NCBI RefSeq assembly: GCF_036492835.1
Contig: NZ_AP025314.1
Span: 3,948,010-4,012,009, forward strand
From: Fulvitalea axinellae
GTDB lineage: Bacteria; Bacteroidota; Bacteroidia; Cytophagales; Cyclobacteriaceae
Direction: 5' to 3'
Length of the DNA stretch: 64,000 nt
Both the position numbers and the translations under genes were made by a program. The notes under the pieces are model-generated. The model was not told the DNA's origin and did no database searches. It saw only the letters and a program-made list of their open reading frames with translations. The stretch's first letter is position 1; the number at the start of each line of letters is the position of its first letter. Positions 34,198 through 43,436 of this stretch are shown here, piece after piece.

Positions 34198-35208
34198 ATG
34201 AAGAAAATCAACGCAGCCATTACCGGAGTGCACGGATACGTACCGGAGTATGTTCTGACGAACGACGAGCTGGCGACCATGGTGGACACCAACGATGAGT
34301 GGATCACCACTCGGACCGGAATCAAGGAGAGGAGGCTTCTTAAAGGTGAGGGACAGGGCTCTTCGGTACTCGGGATAGAGGCCGTAAAAGGCTTGCTTGA
34401 GAAAACGGGGACTTCTCCTGAAGAAATCGACCTTCTGATCTGTTGTACGGTTACCCCTGACATGACATTTCCGGCCACGGCCAACATCATAGCCGACGGT
34501 ATCGGCGCAAAAAACTCCTTCAGCTTTGACATGAACGCCGCCTGCTCCGGTTTCCTTTACGGACTCATCACCGGCTCGCAGTTCGTGGAAACTGGAAAAT
34601 ACAAGAAAGTAGTAGTCGTGGGCGCGGACAAAATGTCGGCGATCGTCGATTACAAAGACAGAAACACCTGCGTGCTTTTCGGCGACGGAGCCGGAGCGGT
34701 ATTGCTTGAGCCAAACGAGGAAGGCTTCGGTCTTATCGACTCCCAGCTTCAGTCAGACGGCAGCGGAGCACCGTTCCTGCACATGAAAGCCGGCGGAAGC
34801 CGTTACCCGTCTTCGCACGAGACCATCGACAAAAACTGGCACACCATCCATCAGGAAGGTTCAACGGTATTCAAGTTCGCCGTTACCAACATGGCCGACA
34901 CGGCTGCCGAGGTAGCCGAGCGCAACAATCTCACTGGCGACGATATCAGCTGGCTGGTACCTCACCAAGCCAACAAGCGTATCATCGACGCTACCGCCAG
35001 GCGCATTGATCTTGACGAAAGCAAAGTCATGCTCAACATCCAGCGCTACGGCAACACCACCGACGGCACCATCCCACTCTGCCTTTGGGATTACGAAAAG
35101 CAACTCAAAAAAGGAGACAACATTATCTTGGCGACTTTCGGCGGAGGATTCACTTGGGGCGCAGCCTACATTAAGTGGGCTTACGACGGTGACAAGGCTA
35201 ATTCCTGA
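34198..35208 (+). CDS. fabH: 3-oxoacyl-ACP synthase III
   Basis: Condenses acyl-CoA with malonyl-ACP to start fatty acid synthesis. Catalytic Cys116 lies in MNAACSGFLYGL, the His in WLVPHQANKRI and the Asn in RYGNTTDGTIPL. At 336 residues it is typical. It opens a rightward series with efp, accB and accC, placing acetyl-CoA carboxylase subunits near the chain initiator, although a 200-base gap before efp suggests separate transcription. The cytosolic role is secure; preference for straight or branched starters cannot be read here. Confidence 0.96.
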   Translation: MKKINAAITGVHGYVPEYVLTNDELATMVDTNDEWITTRTGIKERRLLKGEGQGSSVLGIEAVKGLLEKTGTSPEEIDLLICCTVTPDMTFPATANIIADGIGAKNSFSFDMNAACSGFLYGLITGSQFVETGKYKKVVVVGADKMSAIVDYKDRNTCVLFGDGAGAVLLEPNEEGFGLIDSQLQSDGSGAPFLHMKAGGSRYPSSHETIDKNWHTIHQEGSTVFKFAVTNMADTAAEVAERNNLTGDDISWLVPHQANKRIIDATARRIDLDESKVMLNIQRYGNTTDGTIPLCLWDYEKQLKKGDNIILATFGGGFTWGAAYIKWAYDGDKANS

Positions 35209-35407
35209 CAAATTCGGGCGGAAATCTTCCGCTTTTGACAAATATCAATACGGTAAACCCCGAAGCTCAGCGCCTTAGTGGCGAGGCCCGCAAATTGGCG
35301 ACGGAATATGACCGTATCAAAAAAACTTATAACTTGCGTCGTTAGTCATTGTCAGTAGCGCATATTGCGCTCGTCAAGTTTTCATAATAACGCATTTATT
35401 ATCACTT

Positions 35408-35974
35408 ATGGCAACTACAGCTGATATCCGTAACGGACTTTGTATAGAATACAACCACGGCTTATACACGATTGTCGAGTTCCAGCACGTTAAACCCGGC
35501 AAGGGACCTGCATTCGTCCGCACGAAACTCAAGAACCTTACGACAGGAAAGGTAATCGACAACACCTTCTCTGCCGGACACAAGATCCACCCCGTAAGAG
35601 TAGAGCGCCGCAAAGAGCAATTCCTTTTCAAAGACGATTTCGGATTCAACTTCATGGACACGGACACTTACGAGCAGTTCGCGCTTCCGGAAGCCATGGT
35701 CCCGAACCCGGACCTTATCAAAGACGGTGATATCGTTGAAGTGCTTTTCCACGCCGCAGAGGAGAAACCCCTGCTTGTGGAACTGCCCGCCAATGTCGAG
35801 CTCAAGGTAGTTTACACCGAGCCAGGCCTCAAAGGCGACACGGCTACTAACGCCACAAAGCCCGCCGAGGTTGAAACCGGCGCCACGATTCAGGTACCTC
35901 TTTTCATTAACGAGGGCGACACCGTAAAAGTGGATACAAAAACCAGGTCTTACATAGAAAGAGTTAAAGCGTAA
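35408..35974 (+). CDS. efp: Elongation factor P
   Basis: Relieves ribosome stalling at polyproline stretches. All three beta-barrel domains are present in 188 residues. The tip loop reads HVKPGKGPAF, with Lys32 at the position modified in some bacteria. No modification enzymes (EpmA/EpmB, EarP) lie nearby. The last base of its stop overlaps the first base of accB, so efp and accB are translationally coupled, an arrangement known from several phyla. Confidence 0.96.
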   Translation: MATTADIRNGLCIEYNHGLYTIVEFQHVKPGKGPAFVRTKLKNLTTGKVIDNTFSAGHKIHPVRVERRKEQFLFKDDFGFNFMDTDTYEQFALPEAMVPNPDLIKDGDIVEVLFHAAEEKPLLVELPANVELKVVYTEPGLKGDTATNATKPAEVETGATIQVPLFINEGDTVKVDTKTRSYIERVKA

Positions 35975-36471
35975 TGAAACCAAGTGAAATCAAGAACCTC
36001 ATAAATTTTATCGCCCAGTCGGGTTTGAATGAGGTTAATATCGAAACAGAGGAATTCAAGCTTTCAGTAAAGCGCGACGCCGACTCGCCAAAAGTTATCG
36101 AGCAAGTGTCTGTAGCGGCACCGGCGGTAGCCGCGGCTCCTGTAGCAACCGCCCCCGCAGCGCAACCCGCTCAGCCAGCGGCTACAGCTCCGGCCACAGA
36201 AGCGGCAACTCCTGCCGACGACGACAGCAAATACATTACGATCAAATCTCCAATGATCGGTACGTTCTATCGCTCTCCGGGTCCTGACCAAGACAAATTC
36301 GTCTCTGAAGGCGACAGCGTGACTCCGGAGAAGACGGTTTGCATCGTGGAAGCGATGAAACTTTTCAACGAAATCAATGCTGAGGTTAGCGGCAAAATCG
36401 TCAAGGTTCTGATCGAAGACGCTACGCCGGTCGAATTCGGCACCCCGCTGTTCTTAGTCGACCCCTCGTAA
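35974..36471 (+). CDS. accB: Biotin carboxyl carrier protein of acetyl-CoA carboxylase
   Basis: Carries biotin between biotin carboxylase and carboxyltransferase in fatty acid synthesis. The N-terminal helical part is joined by an Ala/Pro-rich flexible linker (about 46-82) to the biotinyl domain, with Lys129 in EAMKLFNE as the biotinylation site. At 165 residues it is the normal length. It overlaps the efp stop by one base. A hairpin with a U tract separates it from accC. Confidence 0.96.
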   Translation: MKPSEIKNLINFIAQSGLNEVNIETEEFKLSVKRDADSPKVIEQVSVAAPAVAAAPVATAPAAQPAQPAATAPATEAATPADDDSKYITIKSPMIGTFYRSPGPDQDKFVSEGDSVTPEKTVCIVEAMKLFNEINAEVSGKIVKVLIEDATPVEFGTPLFLVDPS

Positions 36472-36490
36472 CGATTTTGAGCTAGGCTAG

Positions 36491-36518
36491 CGAAAAACAT
36501 CTTAACGGATGTTTTTCG
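36491..36518 (+). terminator. Hairpin with U tract between accB and accC
   Basis: An 11-bp stem (CGAAAAACATC / GATGTTTTTCG) with a 6-base loop is followed by TTTTTTAGG. It lies 20 bases after the accB stop and 39 before the accC start. It could end or attenuate transcription so that accC is made in different amounts from accB. Confidence 0.75.
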
Positions 36519-36556
36519 TTTTTTAGGCTATCGTGAAACCGAAAACGTGAATCAAA

Positions 36557-37915
36557 GTGTTTAAAAAAATACTCATAGCCAATAGGGGCGAGATTGCCCT
36601 TAGGGTTATCCGAACCTGTAAAGAAATGGGCATCAAGACCGTGGCGGTTTATTCCACCGCGGACAAAGAAAGCCTGCACGTACGCTTCGCCGACGAGGCC
36701 GTGTGCATTGGCCCAGCCCCGAGTTCGGAATCATATCTAGATATTACCCGGATTATTTCGGCAGCCGAAATCACCAACGCCGACGCCATTCACCCCGGCT
36801 ACGGATTCCTTTCCGAAAATGCGGAGTTCTCCAGAGTTTGCGAAGAGAACGACATTAAGTTCATCGGAGCCTCGGCGGAGATGATCAACGGCATGGGCGA
36901 CAAAGCCAACGCCAAGGACACCATGAAAAAAGCCGGTGTCCCAACCATCCCCGGTTCGGACGGCATTCTCGACACAGTTGAGGAAGGTCTTGGACTCGCT
37001 GAGCAGGTTGGATACCCGATCATCCTCAAAGCCACAGCTGGCGGAGGTGGACGCGGCATGCGTATCGTTAACGAGCCCGGCGGATTCCAAAAGGCTTGGG
37101 ACGACGCAAAACGCGAATCGGGAGCCGCTTTCGGCAACGACGGACTTTACCTTGAGAAATTCATCGAAGAGCCACGTCACGTGGAGATCCAGATTCTTGG
37201 AGACTCTAGCGGAAAAGCCATTCACCTTTCAGAGCGTGACTGCTCTATCCAGCGTCGTCACCAAAAGCTCTTGGAAGAGTGTCCTTCACCGGCCGTAAAC
37301 GAAGATTTGCGCCAGCGTATGGGCGAAGCAGCCGTTCGCGCAGCGGAAGCCGTAAAATACGAAGGAGCTGGCACAGTGGAATTCCTCGTGGACAAACACC
37401 GCGACTTCTACTTCATGGAGATGAACACCCGTATTCAGGTGGAACATCCCGTAACGGAAATGGTAACCGACACTGACCTGATCAAAGATCAGATCAAGAT
37501 GGCCGCTGGCGAACTCCTCGACGGAAAGAACCTTACACCAAAGCGTTGGTCTATCGAGTGCCGTATAAACGCCGAAGATCCGGCCAATGACTTCCGTCCG
37601 TCGCCGGGCAAGATCACTTCCCTGCACTTCCCGGGAGGCCGTGGCGTTCGCGTAGACAGCCACGTTTACGCCGGATACACCATTCCGCCGAACTACGACT
37701 CGATGATCGCCAAACTCATCGTGACGGCCAGAACCCGCGACCGCGCTATCATCCGTACCAAGCGCGCTCTTCAGGAGTTCTTTATCGAAGGCATCAAAAC
37801 TACGATTCCTTTCCACCTGAAGTTGATGGACGACGCTCAGTTCCAGTCTGGCGATTTCACTACGAAATTCCTCGAAGATTTTGACTTCGACGCTCTTAAA
37901 GAGCCGAAAGCCTAA
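36557..37915 (+). CDS. accC: Acetyl-CoA carboxylase, biotin carboxylase subunit
   Basis: ATP-grasp enzyme that carboxylates biotin on AccB. At 452 residues it matches the E. coli length. Motifs: ILIANRGEIALRVIR, HPGYGFLSENAEF, ATAGGGGRGMRIV (glycine-rich ATP loop), ERDCSIQRRHQK and FMEMNTRIQVEHPVTEM. The start is GTG, read as Met (KKIL follows). It lies 85 bases downstream of accB across a terminator-like hairpin, so it may have its own promoter or be attenuated. Confidence 0.96.
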   Translation: MFKKILIANRGEIALRVIRTCKEMGIKTVAVYSTADKESLHVRFADEAVCIGPAPSSESYLDITRIISAAEITNADAIHPGYGFLSENAEFSRVCEENDIKFIGASAEMINGMGDKANAKDTMKKAGVPTIPGSDGILDTVEEGLGLAEQVGYPIILKATAGGGGRGMRIVNEPGGFQKAWDDAKRESGAAFGNDGLYLEKFIEEPRHVEIQILGDSSGKAIHLSERDCSIQRRHQKLLEECPSPAVNEDLRQRMGEAAVRAAEAVKYEGAGTVEFLVDKHRDFYFMEMNTRIQVEHPVTEMVTDTDLIKDQIKMAAGELLDGKNLTPKRWSIECRINAEDPANDFRPSPGKITSLHFPGGRGVRVDSHVYAGYTIPPNYDSMIAKLIVTARTRDRAIIRTKRALQEFFIEGIKTTIPFHLKLMDDAQFQSGDFTTKFLEDFDFDALKEPKA

Positions 37916-37931
37916 TCATCGGAAAGACATA

Positions 37932-37963
37932 AAAAAAGCGGACGATTGCTCGTCCGCTTTTTT
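37932..37963. terminator. Bidirectional terminator after accC
   Basis: A 13-bp stem (AAAAAAGCGGACG / CGTCCGCTTTTTT) with a 6-base loop, between convergent stops at 37915 and 37984. Confidence 0.9.
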
Positions 37964-37983
37964 GTATCTGCATTTTTTTAGTC

Positions 37984-38466
37984 TTATTTCCCTTCGCTCA
38001 ATTCGGTTCCCACACTGATGGCTCTCAAGATTTTCATCTTCATACTATCCACCGACACTTCTTCCTTGAGATAATAAGCATAAGTATCTTCGGGCGTCTT
38101 GCCTTTGAACCCGCCATCAAATCCGTGCATCCATTTCCACATCGCAGCGTCGGCCGAATCTATTTCCACCACACCGGCCCGCAAACGCAAGGCTACATTC
38201 GATGTAGAGTCGCCTAGAGTGTTCAGCGAATCGATCTTTGTCTTCAATTTTGTCTTCAATGCGTTCAACTCGCCCATCCGAGGCATTACCTCGTCATGTA
38301 TTTCCAAAATCCGTTTCTTAAGCGCCGGAAGACTTCTCTTTTCTTCCGCTTTCTCACTCGTTTCGGTTTGTTCATGAGCGTTCTTCTCTTCCCCATTCTC
38401 TTTCTTTGATGCGGAACAAGCCATTACGCTTAGGGCTAGCGCAAATGTTATCGGATAATGCTTCAT
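37984..38466 (-). CDS. Small helical lipoprotein (160 aa), unknown
   Basis: The N-terminus gives a lipoprotein signal (MKHYPITFALALSVMAC, Cys17), then an acidic low-complexity linker (about 20-45). A helical body follows with regular hydrophobic spacing (LPALKKRILEIHDEVMPRMGELNALKTKLK), likely a coiled coil. A WKWMHGFDGGFKG turn and a short C-terminal helix complete it. Similar lipoproteins with this HDEVMPRMGE helix are common in Bacteroidota and uncharacterised. It probably sits in the outer membrane or periplasm. Function unknown. Confidence 0.8.
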   Translation of the reverse strand: MKHYPITFALALSVMACSASKKENGEEKNAHEQTETSEKAEEKRSLPALKKRILEIHDEVMPRMGELNALKTKLKTKIDSLNTLGDSTSNVALRLRAGVVEIDSADAAMWKWMHGFDGGFKGKTPEDTYAYYLKEEVSVDSMKMKILRAISVGTELSEGK

Positions 38467-38571
38467 GGTCTTGATTGTTTGCTTCCCTTCAAAGGAAATA
38501 AAAGATCATGTATTATTCACAAATTCATCTTTTTATTTAAATTCCTAACCCCGAAAACAAACATAACTCCT

Positions 38572-39294
38572 GTGAACGACGAAACCGAAAACTCAAAAAA
38601 GGGCATTTACGCTCTCTTTCTAAGGTTATTGAAAAGCATAAACTGGAAATACGCCCTTGGCGAAACGCTGATTGTCGTGATTGGCATCACCATCGCGTTC
38701 AACGTTGACACCGGCTACGAAAATTTCAAACAGCAGAGACAACGGAAAATTATCCTCCGGCAAATGCTCAACGATCTGAAAGAAGACGAAAAAGAGATCC
38801 AGAAACTGATTTCGGCAACGGAAATGACCGTCAAGAACTGCCAAACTATTCTCGAATTCGACATTAAAAAAACTACCGGTTCAAAAAAAGAAATCAACGC
38901 TTTGGTCAACAGTCTTTTCGGCTTGGTCAATAAGCCAACCCTTCGCACAAACGACGTAGGCTACCAAGCTTTTATCTCCAAAACCCAGTTAAGGGATCAC
39001 CAAACCGACTCTTTAAACATTCTGCTTAACCAATATTACCAGACCGCTTACGGAGAGATAAATCATTTTGAAAGAGAATATGAAGAACATCGAAAGCTAA
39101 AGATAACCCCCTATTTTTTCGAAAACCTGAACTTCACCAACCCGACTGACATAGACCTCAACTCACTAACCAACAAATATTTCAGAAACATCACCTCTTA
39201 TACCGCCATTATTCTCGAAAGTGGAAAAACGAAACTGACTTCCGCCTTGAAAACAAACCGGAAGCTAAAAACACAGATCCGAAAATCGATCTAA
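38572..39294 (+). CDS. DUF6090-like single-helix membrane protein
   Basis: The segment LGETLIVVIGITIAFNVDTGYENFKQQRQRK is the family hallmark: one transmembrane helix near the N-terminus followed by a helical cytosolic or periplasmic domain. The GTG at 38572 (240 residues) is preferred, because upstream in-frame codons overlap the neighbouring lipoprotein start region and encode an implausible leader. The remainder is helical and rich in Lys/Glu and Asn. Members are widespread in Bacteroidota and have no known activity. It lies between a lipoprotein and a histidine kinase gene, with no clear operon partner. Confidence 0.75.
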   Translation: MNDETENSKKGIYALFLRLLKSINWKYALGETLIVVIGITIAFNVDTGYENFKQQRQRKIILRQMLNDLKEDEKEIQKLISATEMTVKNCQTILEFDIKKTTGSKKEINALVNSLFGLVNKPTLRTNDVGYQAFISKTQLRDHQTDSLNILLNQYYQTAYGEINHFEREYEEHRKLKITPYFFENLNFTNPTDIDLNSLTNKYFRNITSYTAIILESGKTKLTSALKTNRKLKTQIRKSI

Positions 39295-39508
39295 AAAACG
39301 TACAACGAGTTTCTTTTTCTTCTTTTTCGCAACATTTCTTACCCGACTCGCCTTTTACCTAACGTGAGCCATTTGCTAAAAAATCGCCAAAATATATGGA
39401 TAAACCTTTACGAAAACCTTAAGCCACCGACAAAACACACAAATACGGCATCGTTTCGTAAAAACCATAACAGGCGACGGCTCCGCTGAAGGATAAAAGC
39501 GGAAAGTC

Positions 39509-42013
39509 ATGCTGGAGAAAAACGGACCCTTACACGGATATTCCAAGCAGGGAAAAAGCCTGTCGCTACTCCATGTCAGCCCGGAAACCCGGACGGAACT
39601 CGGTCGCTTTATTCAGAAAGCCAAAGTACAATACAGAGACGATAGTTTAAGAATTCGAATTCGAATCTTCGGAGACGGAGACTACACTTTCCCGGTGATT
39701 GTTGATGAAGTAAAGACCGCTTCCTCCAAGATAATTTTCGAAACGGCGGAAGGTTTAGTGTCCCTTGAGGCCGAGACCTCTTCGCTTCATCGAGACACTT
39801 CTCCGCAACCATCCGCTGTTTTCCGTATCACAATCGAGACGCTTAGCCGAAAAAAACGCTCCGCTCTTTTGCGAGAAACTCTTGAGTCTAACCAAAAGAC
39901 CAACGCCGGTCCTGCTTATTTATATTCCAAAAGTGAAGGCACGGAGCGAATCATCTATGTAAACAGAAGGTTTGAGACGGTAACCGGCTTCAGTTATGAA
40001 AAATCCATTGGCAAATCACTGGACCAAATAGCTCAAAACAGGGCGGAAGGGAAGTATTTGCTTATGGAAAAAGGCGACGGCCGACAGGGACAATATATCC
40101 GAACGGAACACGCCTTGGGGATTTTCCCCGCAAGTACGTATCATATCGGCTATCTGCACGATATGACCCGCGAAAGGGAAAACGTCCGGCGATTGCGACA
40201 CACATCGGCGCTATACCGCACGGCCTTCGACAACGGCTCCATCGGCTTCGCCATTCTGGACCAAACGGGCAATATCCTCAGCTTTAACGCCGAGGCCGAC
40301 CGCACGATACAAAACCTCGGCGGGACGGCCTTGCAGGTTGATACAAGCCTAGTGTCACACTTTCCAAACGAACATTGGGGAACAGTATCCGGGGCCTTTG
40401 AGATGGCGCTTCAAAAACGACGCTCGGAAATTCCGTTCCGTTATGAGGACTTCACAAAACAGGAACATCATATATCTCTGGCCTTCAAATGCGTTCGGAC
40501 AAATGACGGCGACCCGGTGGTCTTCGCCAGCTTTCCGGACAAAACGGAGACCCGCATGCTAGAACAAACGCGTAAGGCTCTACGAAAAAAGACCCGCTTC
40601 TTCGCCAATATGAGTCACGAAATCCGCACACCGCTCAACGGCATGCTCGGAATGATAGATCTGCTGGCGAAGAATGAAACATCGCCCGAAAAACTCGAAA
40701 AGCTCGAAATCATCCAGTATTCATCCGAGCAACTTATGCGGGTGATTAACGACGTGCTTGACTTCTCGAAGCTTGAGGCGGGGAAAATGCGCATTCGCAA
40801 CAGCGTTTATGACCTTCGCCAGACCATTAGGAAGACGCAGCAACTATTTGTCCCCAAGGCCAAAGAAAAAAACATCGAGATAGCCGCCACTTATGGCAAG
40901 GACGTTCCAGGATTTATCTTCGCCGACCAAGGCAAATTCTCACAAATACTCACCAATCTGCTCAGCAACGCAGTCAAATACTCCGAGAACGGCAGAATAC
41001 GCATACACGTCGAAAAGGACAAGACGAAGCCTAGTTTGGAAATAAGCGTCAGTGATCAGGGAATCGGGATACCGACCGCACAGTTGACTCACCTTTTCTC
41101 GCAGTATTATCAAGCGGACAACCAGCATTGGAGCACCGAGAAAAAAGGCAGCGGACTCGGACTGGCCATCTGTAAGCAAATGGCCGAACTCATGGGCGGT
41201 AATATCTCCGCCAGTTCAGAGTTGGAAAAAGGTAGCCGATTCACCCTCTCCATGCCTTATCAGGAAGCTATACAGCAAGCAAACACAACGCATCAACCCC
41301 ACCAAACCGAACGGCATTTCGAAGGCCTCACCCTACTGGCCGACGATAGCAGCGTAAACCGGCGGGTAATGGGCATGATGCTCGAAGAATTGGGACTGGC
41401 CGTAATCAAAGTGGAAAACGGTAAACAAGCCTTGGAAGAATTCGCCAAACACGATTTCGACCTGGTGCTGTTGGATATCAGGATGCCTGTACTCGACGGA
41501 TTCGAGACGGCCAAAGAGATCAGGAAAGGCCACCGCAACCCACCGCCTATCGTGGCGCTGAGCGGAGAGACGCAGATACCAAAGCATTTGGAAAACCGGT
41601 TTGACGATCACCTCTCAAAGCCCGTCAATATAGCTCAGCTGGAAAAGTGTTTTGAGAAAGTACTCCAAGAAAAAAAGGAAAAAACCTCTGAACTTGACAA
41701 AAGGCTTCTGGCCCATCCAAGTAAGAAAAGAATCATCGAACTGATCAATGATTTTGAGTCCGACGCCTTGGACCTGATCCTGAACCTTGGGCAATCTTAC
41801 GAAAACGGCGACAACGAACTGACCAGCGCCATACGTATTCTCAAGGGGATGGCCACTTTGATGGGCTCCGAAAGTGTCTACCGAAACGTGGTGCAATTGG
41901 AACGATCCCTCAACCAAAACACCAAAGAACAATTGCCTCTAGCCCTCACCAAACTGTTACGCACCATCCAATCTTATGTGGATACATCTAAAAAACTCCT
42001 GAAAACAGGCTAG
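39509..42013 (+). CDS. Cytosolic hybrid histidine kinase with PAS domains, receiver and degenerate HPt-like tail
   Basis: An 834-residue kinase with no membrane helix. Order: N-terminal region (1-130), PAS (about 137-230), PAS-like domain (about 235-350), HisKA with phospho-acceptor His370 (MSHEIRTPLNGML), HATPase (N box LLSNAVKYS near 484, GSGLGLAICKQM near 548) and receiver domain with phospho-acceptor Asp656 (DLVLLDIRMP). The final 105 residues look like an HPt helical bundle, but the key motif reads IRILKG, with Arg776 where histidine is expected. No separate response regulator is nearby, so the final output is unclear. Confidence 0.93.
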   Translation: MLEKNGPLHGYSKQGKSLSLLHVSPETRTELGRFIQKAKVQYRDDSLRIRIRIFGDGDYTFPVIVDEVKTASSKIIFETAEGLVSLEAETSSLHRDTSPQPSAVFRITIETLSRKKRSALLRETLESNQKTNAGPAYLYSKSEGTERIIYVNRRFETVTGFSYEKSIGKSLDQIAQNRAEGKYLLMEKGDGRQGQYIRTEHALGIFPASTYHIGYLHDMTRERENVRRLRHTSALYRTAFDNGSIGFAILDQTGNILSFNAEADRTIQNLGGTALQVDTSLVSHFPNEHWGTVSGAFEMALQKRRSEIPFRYEDFTKQEHHISLAFKCVRTNDGDPVVFASFPDKTETRMLEQTRKALRKKTRFFANMSHEIRTPLNGMLGMIDLLAKNETSPEKLEKLEIIQYSSEQLMRVINDVLDFSKLEAGKMRIRNSVYDLRQTIRKTQQLFVPKAKEKNIEIAATYGKDVPGFIFADQGKFSQILTNLLSNAVKYSENGRIRIHVEKDKTKPSLEISVSDQGIGIPTAQLTHLFSQYYQADNQHWSTEKKGSGLGLAICKQMAELMGGNISASSELEKGSRFTLSMPYQEAIQQANTTHQPHQTERHFEGLTLLADDSSVNRRVMGMMLEELGLAVIKVENGKQALEEFAKHDFDLVLLDIRMPVLDGFETAKEIRKGHRNPPPIVALSGETQIPKHLENRFDDHLSKPVNIAQLEKCFEKVLQEKKEKTSELDKRLLAHPSKKRIIELINDFESDALDLILNLGQSYENGDNELTSAIRILKGMATLMGSESVYRNVVQLERSLNQNTKEQLPLALTKLLRTIQSYVDTSKKLLKTG

Positions 42014-42160
42014 AAAAAAGAGCGAAATGCCAAGCTACTGCACTTTTTCATATATTTTCTTCACATTCTAATCAGAATCATTCATATATTACCGCCCTCA
42101 AACGTTACAGACAATAAGGTTTCACCTCCGAAACCGACATAACATAACGATTAATACACT

Positions 42161-42427
42161 ATGAAGAAATTAAGCTACATCCTCGCTTTCGCGGCCCTTA
42201 CCGCCTTTTTCGCACAGCCTATCGCCTCAATTGCCGCCGCTAAAAACGGTTATGAAATCGTAAATAAGCAGGACGACGAAAAAGACAAGAAGCAGAAAAA
42301 GAAAGCTTGCAAGAAGGGCGAATGCAAAAAATCAGCTTGCGACAAGAAAAAAGCGAAGGAAGAAAAAGCCTGCAAGAAAGCTTGTGAGAAGAAATGCACT
42401 AAAGGCGAGAAAGCCAAAAAGAACTAA
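42161..42427 (+). CDS. Secreted Lys/Cys-rich small protein (88 aa)
   Basis: The signal peptide (MKKLSYILAFAALTAFFAQPIASIAAA) leaves a mature chain of about 60 residues that is roughly one-third Lys with six Cys spaced by 4 to 14 residues (KKACKKGECKKSACDKK ... KACKKACEKKCTKG). No fold is recognised. Such a peptide could bind metal or nucleic acid, or form disulfides; none is shown. A good terminator follows 20 bases after the stop, supporting a real monocistronic transcript. Confidence 0.75.
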   Translation: MKKLSYILAFAALTAFFAQPIASIAAAKNGYEIVNKQDDEKDKKQKKKACKKGECKKSACDKKKAKEEKACKKACEKKCTKGEKAKKN

Positions 42428-42446
42428 AGGATTCCCTTTAACACAG

Positions 42447-42476
42447 AAAGGTCGCCCCATCCCACAGGCGGCCTTT
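42447..42476 (+). terminator. Intrinsic terminator of the Lys/Cys-rich protein gene
   Basis: A 10-bp stem (AAAGGTCGCC / GGCGGCCTTT, with one G-U pair) followed by TTATTTTTT. Confidence 0.8.
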
Positions 42477-42518
42477 TTATTTTTTCGCCCGCCGGCTCAG
42501 CTTTTTCGTTACATCCGT

Positions 42519-42550
42519 TTTGCATCTCCCTCCCTTCCCTATTACTTTTG
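42519..42550 (+). promoter_or_regulatory. thyA promoter (TTTG-N20-TACTTTTG)
   Basis: TTTG at 42519-42522, a 20-base spacer, then TACTTTTG at 42543-42550 match both Bacteroidota promoter boxes with ideal spacing. The thyA ATG starts 22 bases downstream, which implies a very short leader. Confidence 0.75.
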
Positions 42551-42571
42551 TCCCTTCACCAACACAGAACC

Positions 42572-43366
42572 ATGAAGCAGTATCTTGACCTAATGTCACG
42601 TATCCTCAATGAAGGAACGGACAAGGACGACCGCACCGGCACGGGCACCAGAAGCGTCTTCGGACACCAGATGAGATTCGACCTCTCGGAAGGATTCCCC
42701 GCCGTCACCACCAAAAAACTGCACCTGCGCTCGATCATCCACGAGTTGCTTTGGTTCCTTAAAGGCGAAACCAACATACGTTACCTCAAAGAGAACGGCG
42801 TGTCGATCTGGGACGAATGGGCCGACGAGAATGGCGAGTTGGGTCCCGTTTACGGTTCGCAATGGAGAAGCTGGCCTACGCCAGAGGGCGGACACATAGA
42901 TCAGATAGAAGCCCTGATCAGTCAGATCAAAGCCAATCCCGACTCGCGACGCCTTATTGTAAGCGCTTGGAACGTAGCCGAAGTGGATCACATGGCCTTG
43001 CCGCCTTGCCACACCATGTTTCAGTTTTACGTAGCCGAAGGCAAGCTCTCTTGCCAGCTATACCAGCGCTCGGCCGACGTGTTCCTTGGCGTTCCGTTCA
43101 ACATCGCGTCTTACGCCTTGCTCACCATGATGGTAGCGCAGGTTTGCGACCTCCAACCGGGCGAATTCATCCATACTTTCGGTGACGCCCACTTGTACAA
43201 AAACCATTTCGAGCAGGCGGAACTCCAACTGAGCCGTGAGCCTAGGCCTCTGCCCAAGATGGAAATCAACCCCGACATCAAAGACATTTTCTCGTTCAAA
43301 TTCGAGGACTTCAAACTGACGGGCTATGATCCGCACCCGCATATCAAGGCTCCGGTAGCGGTATAA
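42572..43366 (+). CDS. thyA: Thymidylate synthase
   Basis: Methylates dUMP to dTMP using methylene-tetrahydrofolate. At 264 residues it matches E. coli ThyA residue for residue at the active site: Cys146 in LPPCHTMFQF, Arg21 in DDRTGTGT, SRRLIVSAWN, CQLYQRSAD and the C-terminal KAPVAV. An in-frame ATG at 42548 would add eight residues and overlap the promoter, so 42572 is used. It has its own promoter and terminator; dihydrofolate reductase, often next to it, is not here. Confidence 0.98.
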   Translation: MKQYLDLMSRILNEGTDKDDRTGTGTRSVFGHQMRFDLSEGFPAVTTKKLHLRSIIHELLWFLKGETNIRYLKENGVSIWDEWADENGELGPVYGSQWRSWPTPEGGHIDQIEALISQIKANPDSRRLIVSAWNVAEVDHMALPPCHTMFQFYVAEGKLSCQLYQRSADVFLGVPFNIASYALLTMMVAQVCDLQPGEFIHTFGDAHLYKNHFEQAELQLSREPRPLPKMEINPDIKDIFSFKFEDFKLTGYDPHPHIKAPVAV

Positions 43367-43397
43367 AGCCTCCCGGATCCGTATACGATACTGCACC

Positions 43398-43436
43398 AAG
43401 CCCCGGACAAGCCCATAGCGCGCTAGTCCGGGGCTT
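43398..43436 (+). terminator. Intrinsic terminator of thyA
   Basis: An 11-bp stem (AAGCCCCGGAC / GTCCGGGGCTT) with a 17-base loop, followed by TGTTTTTT. Confidence 0.9.
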
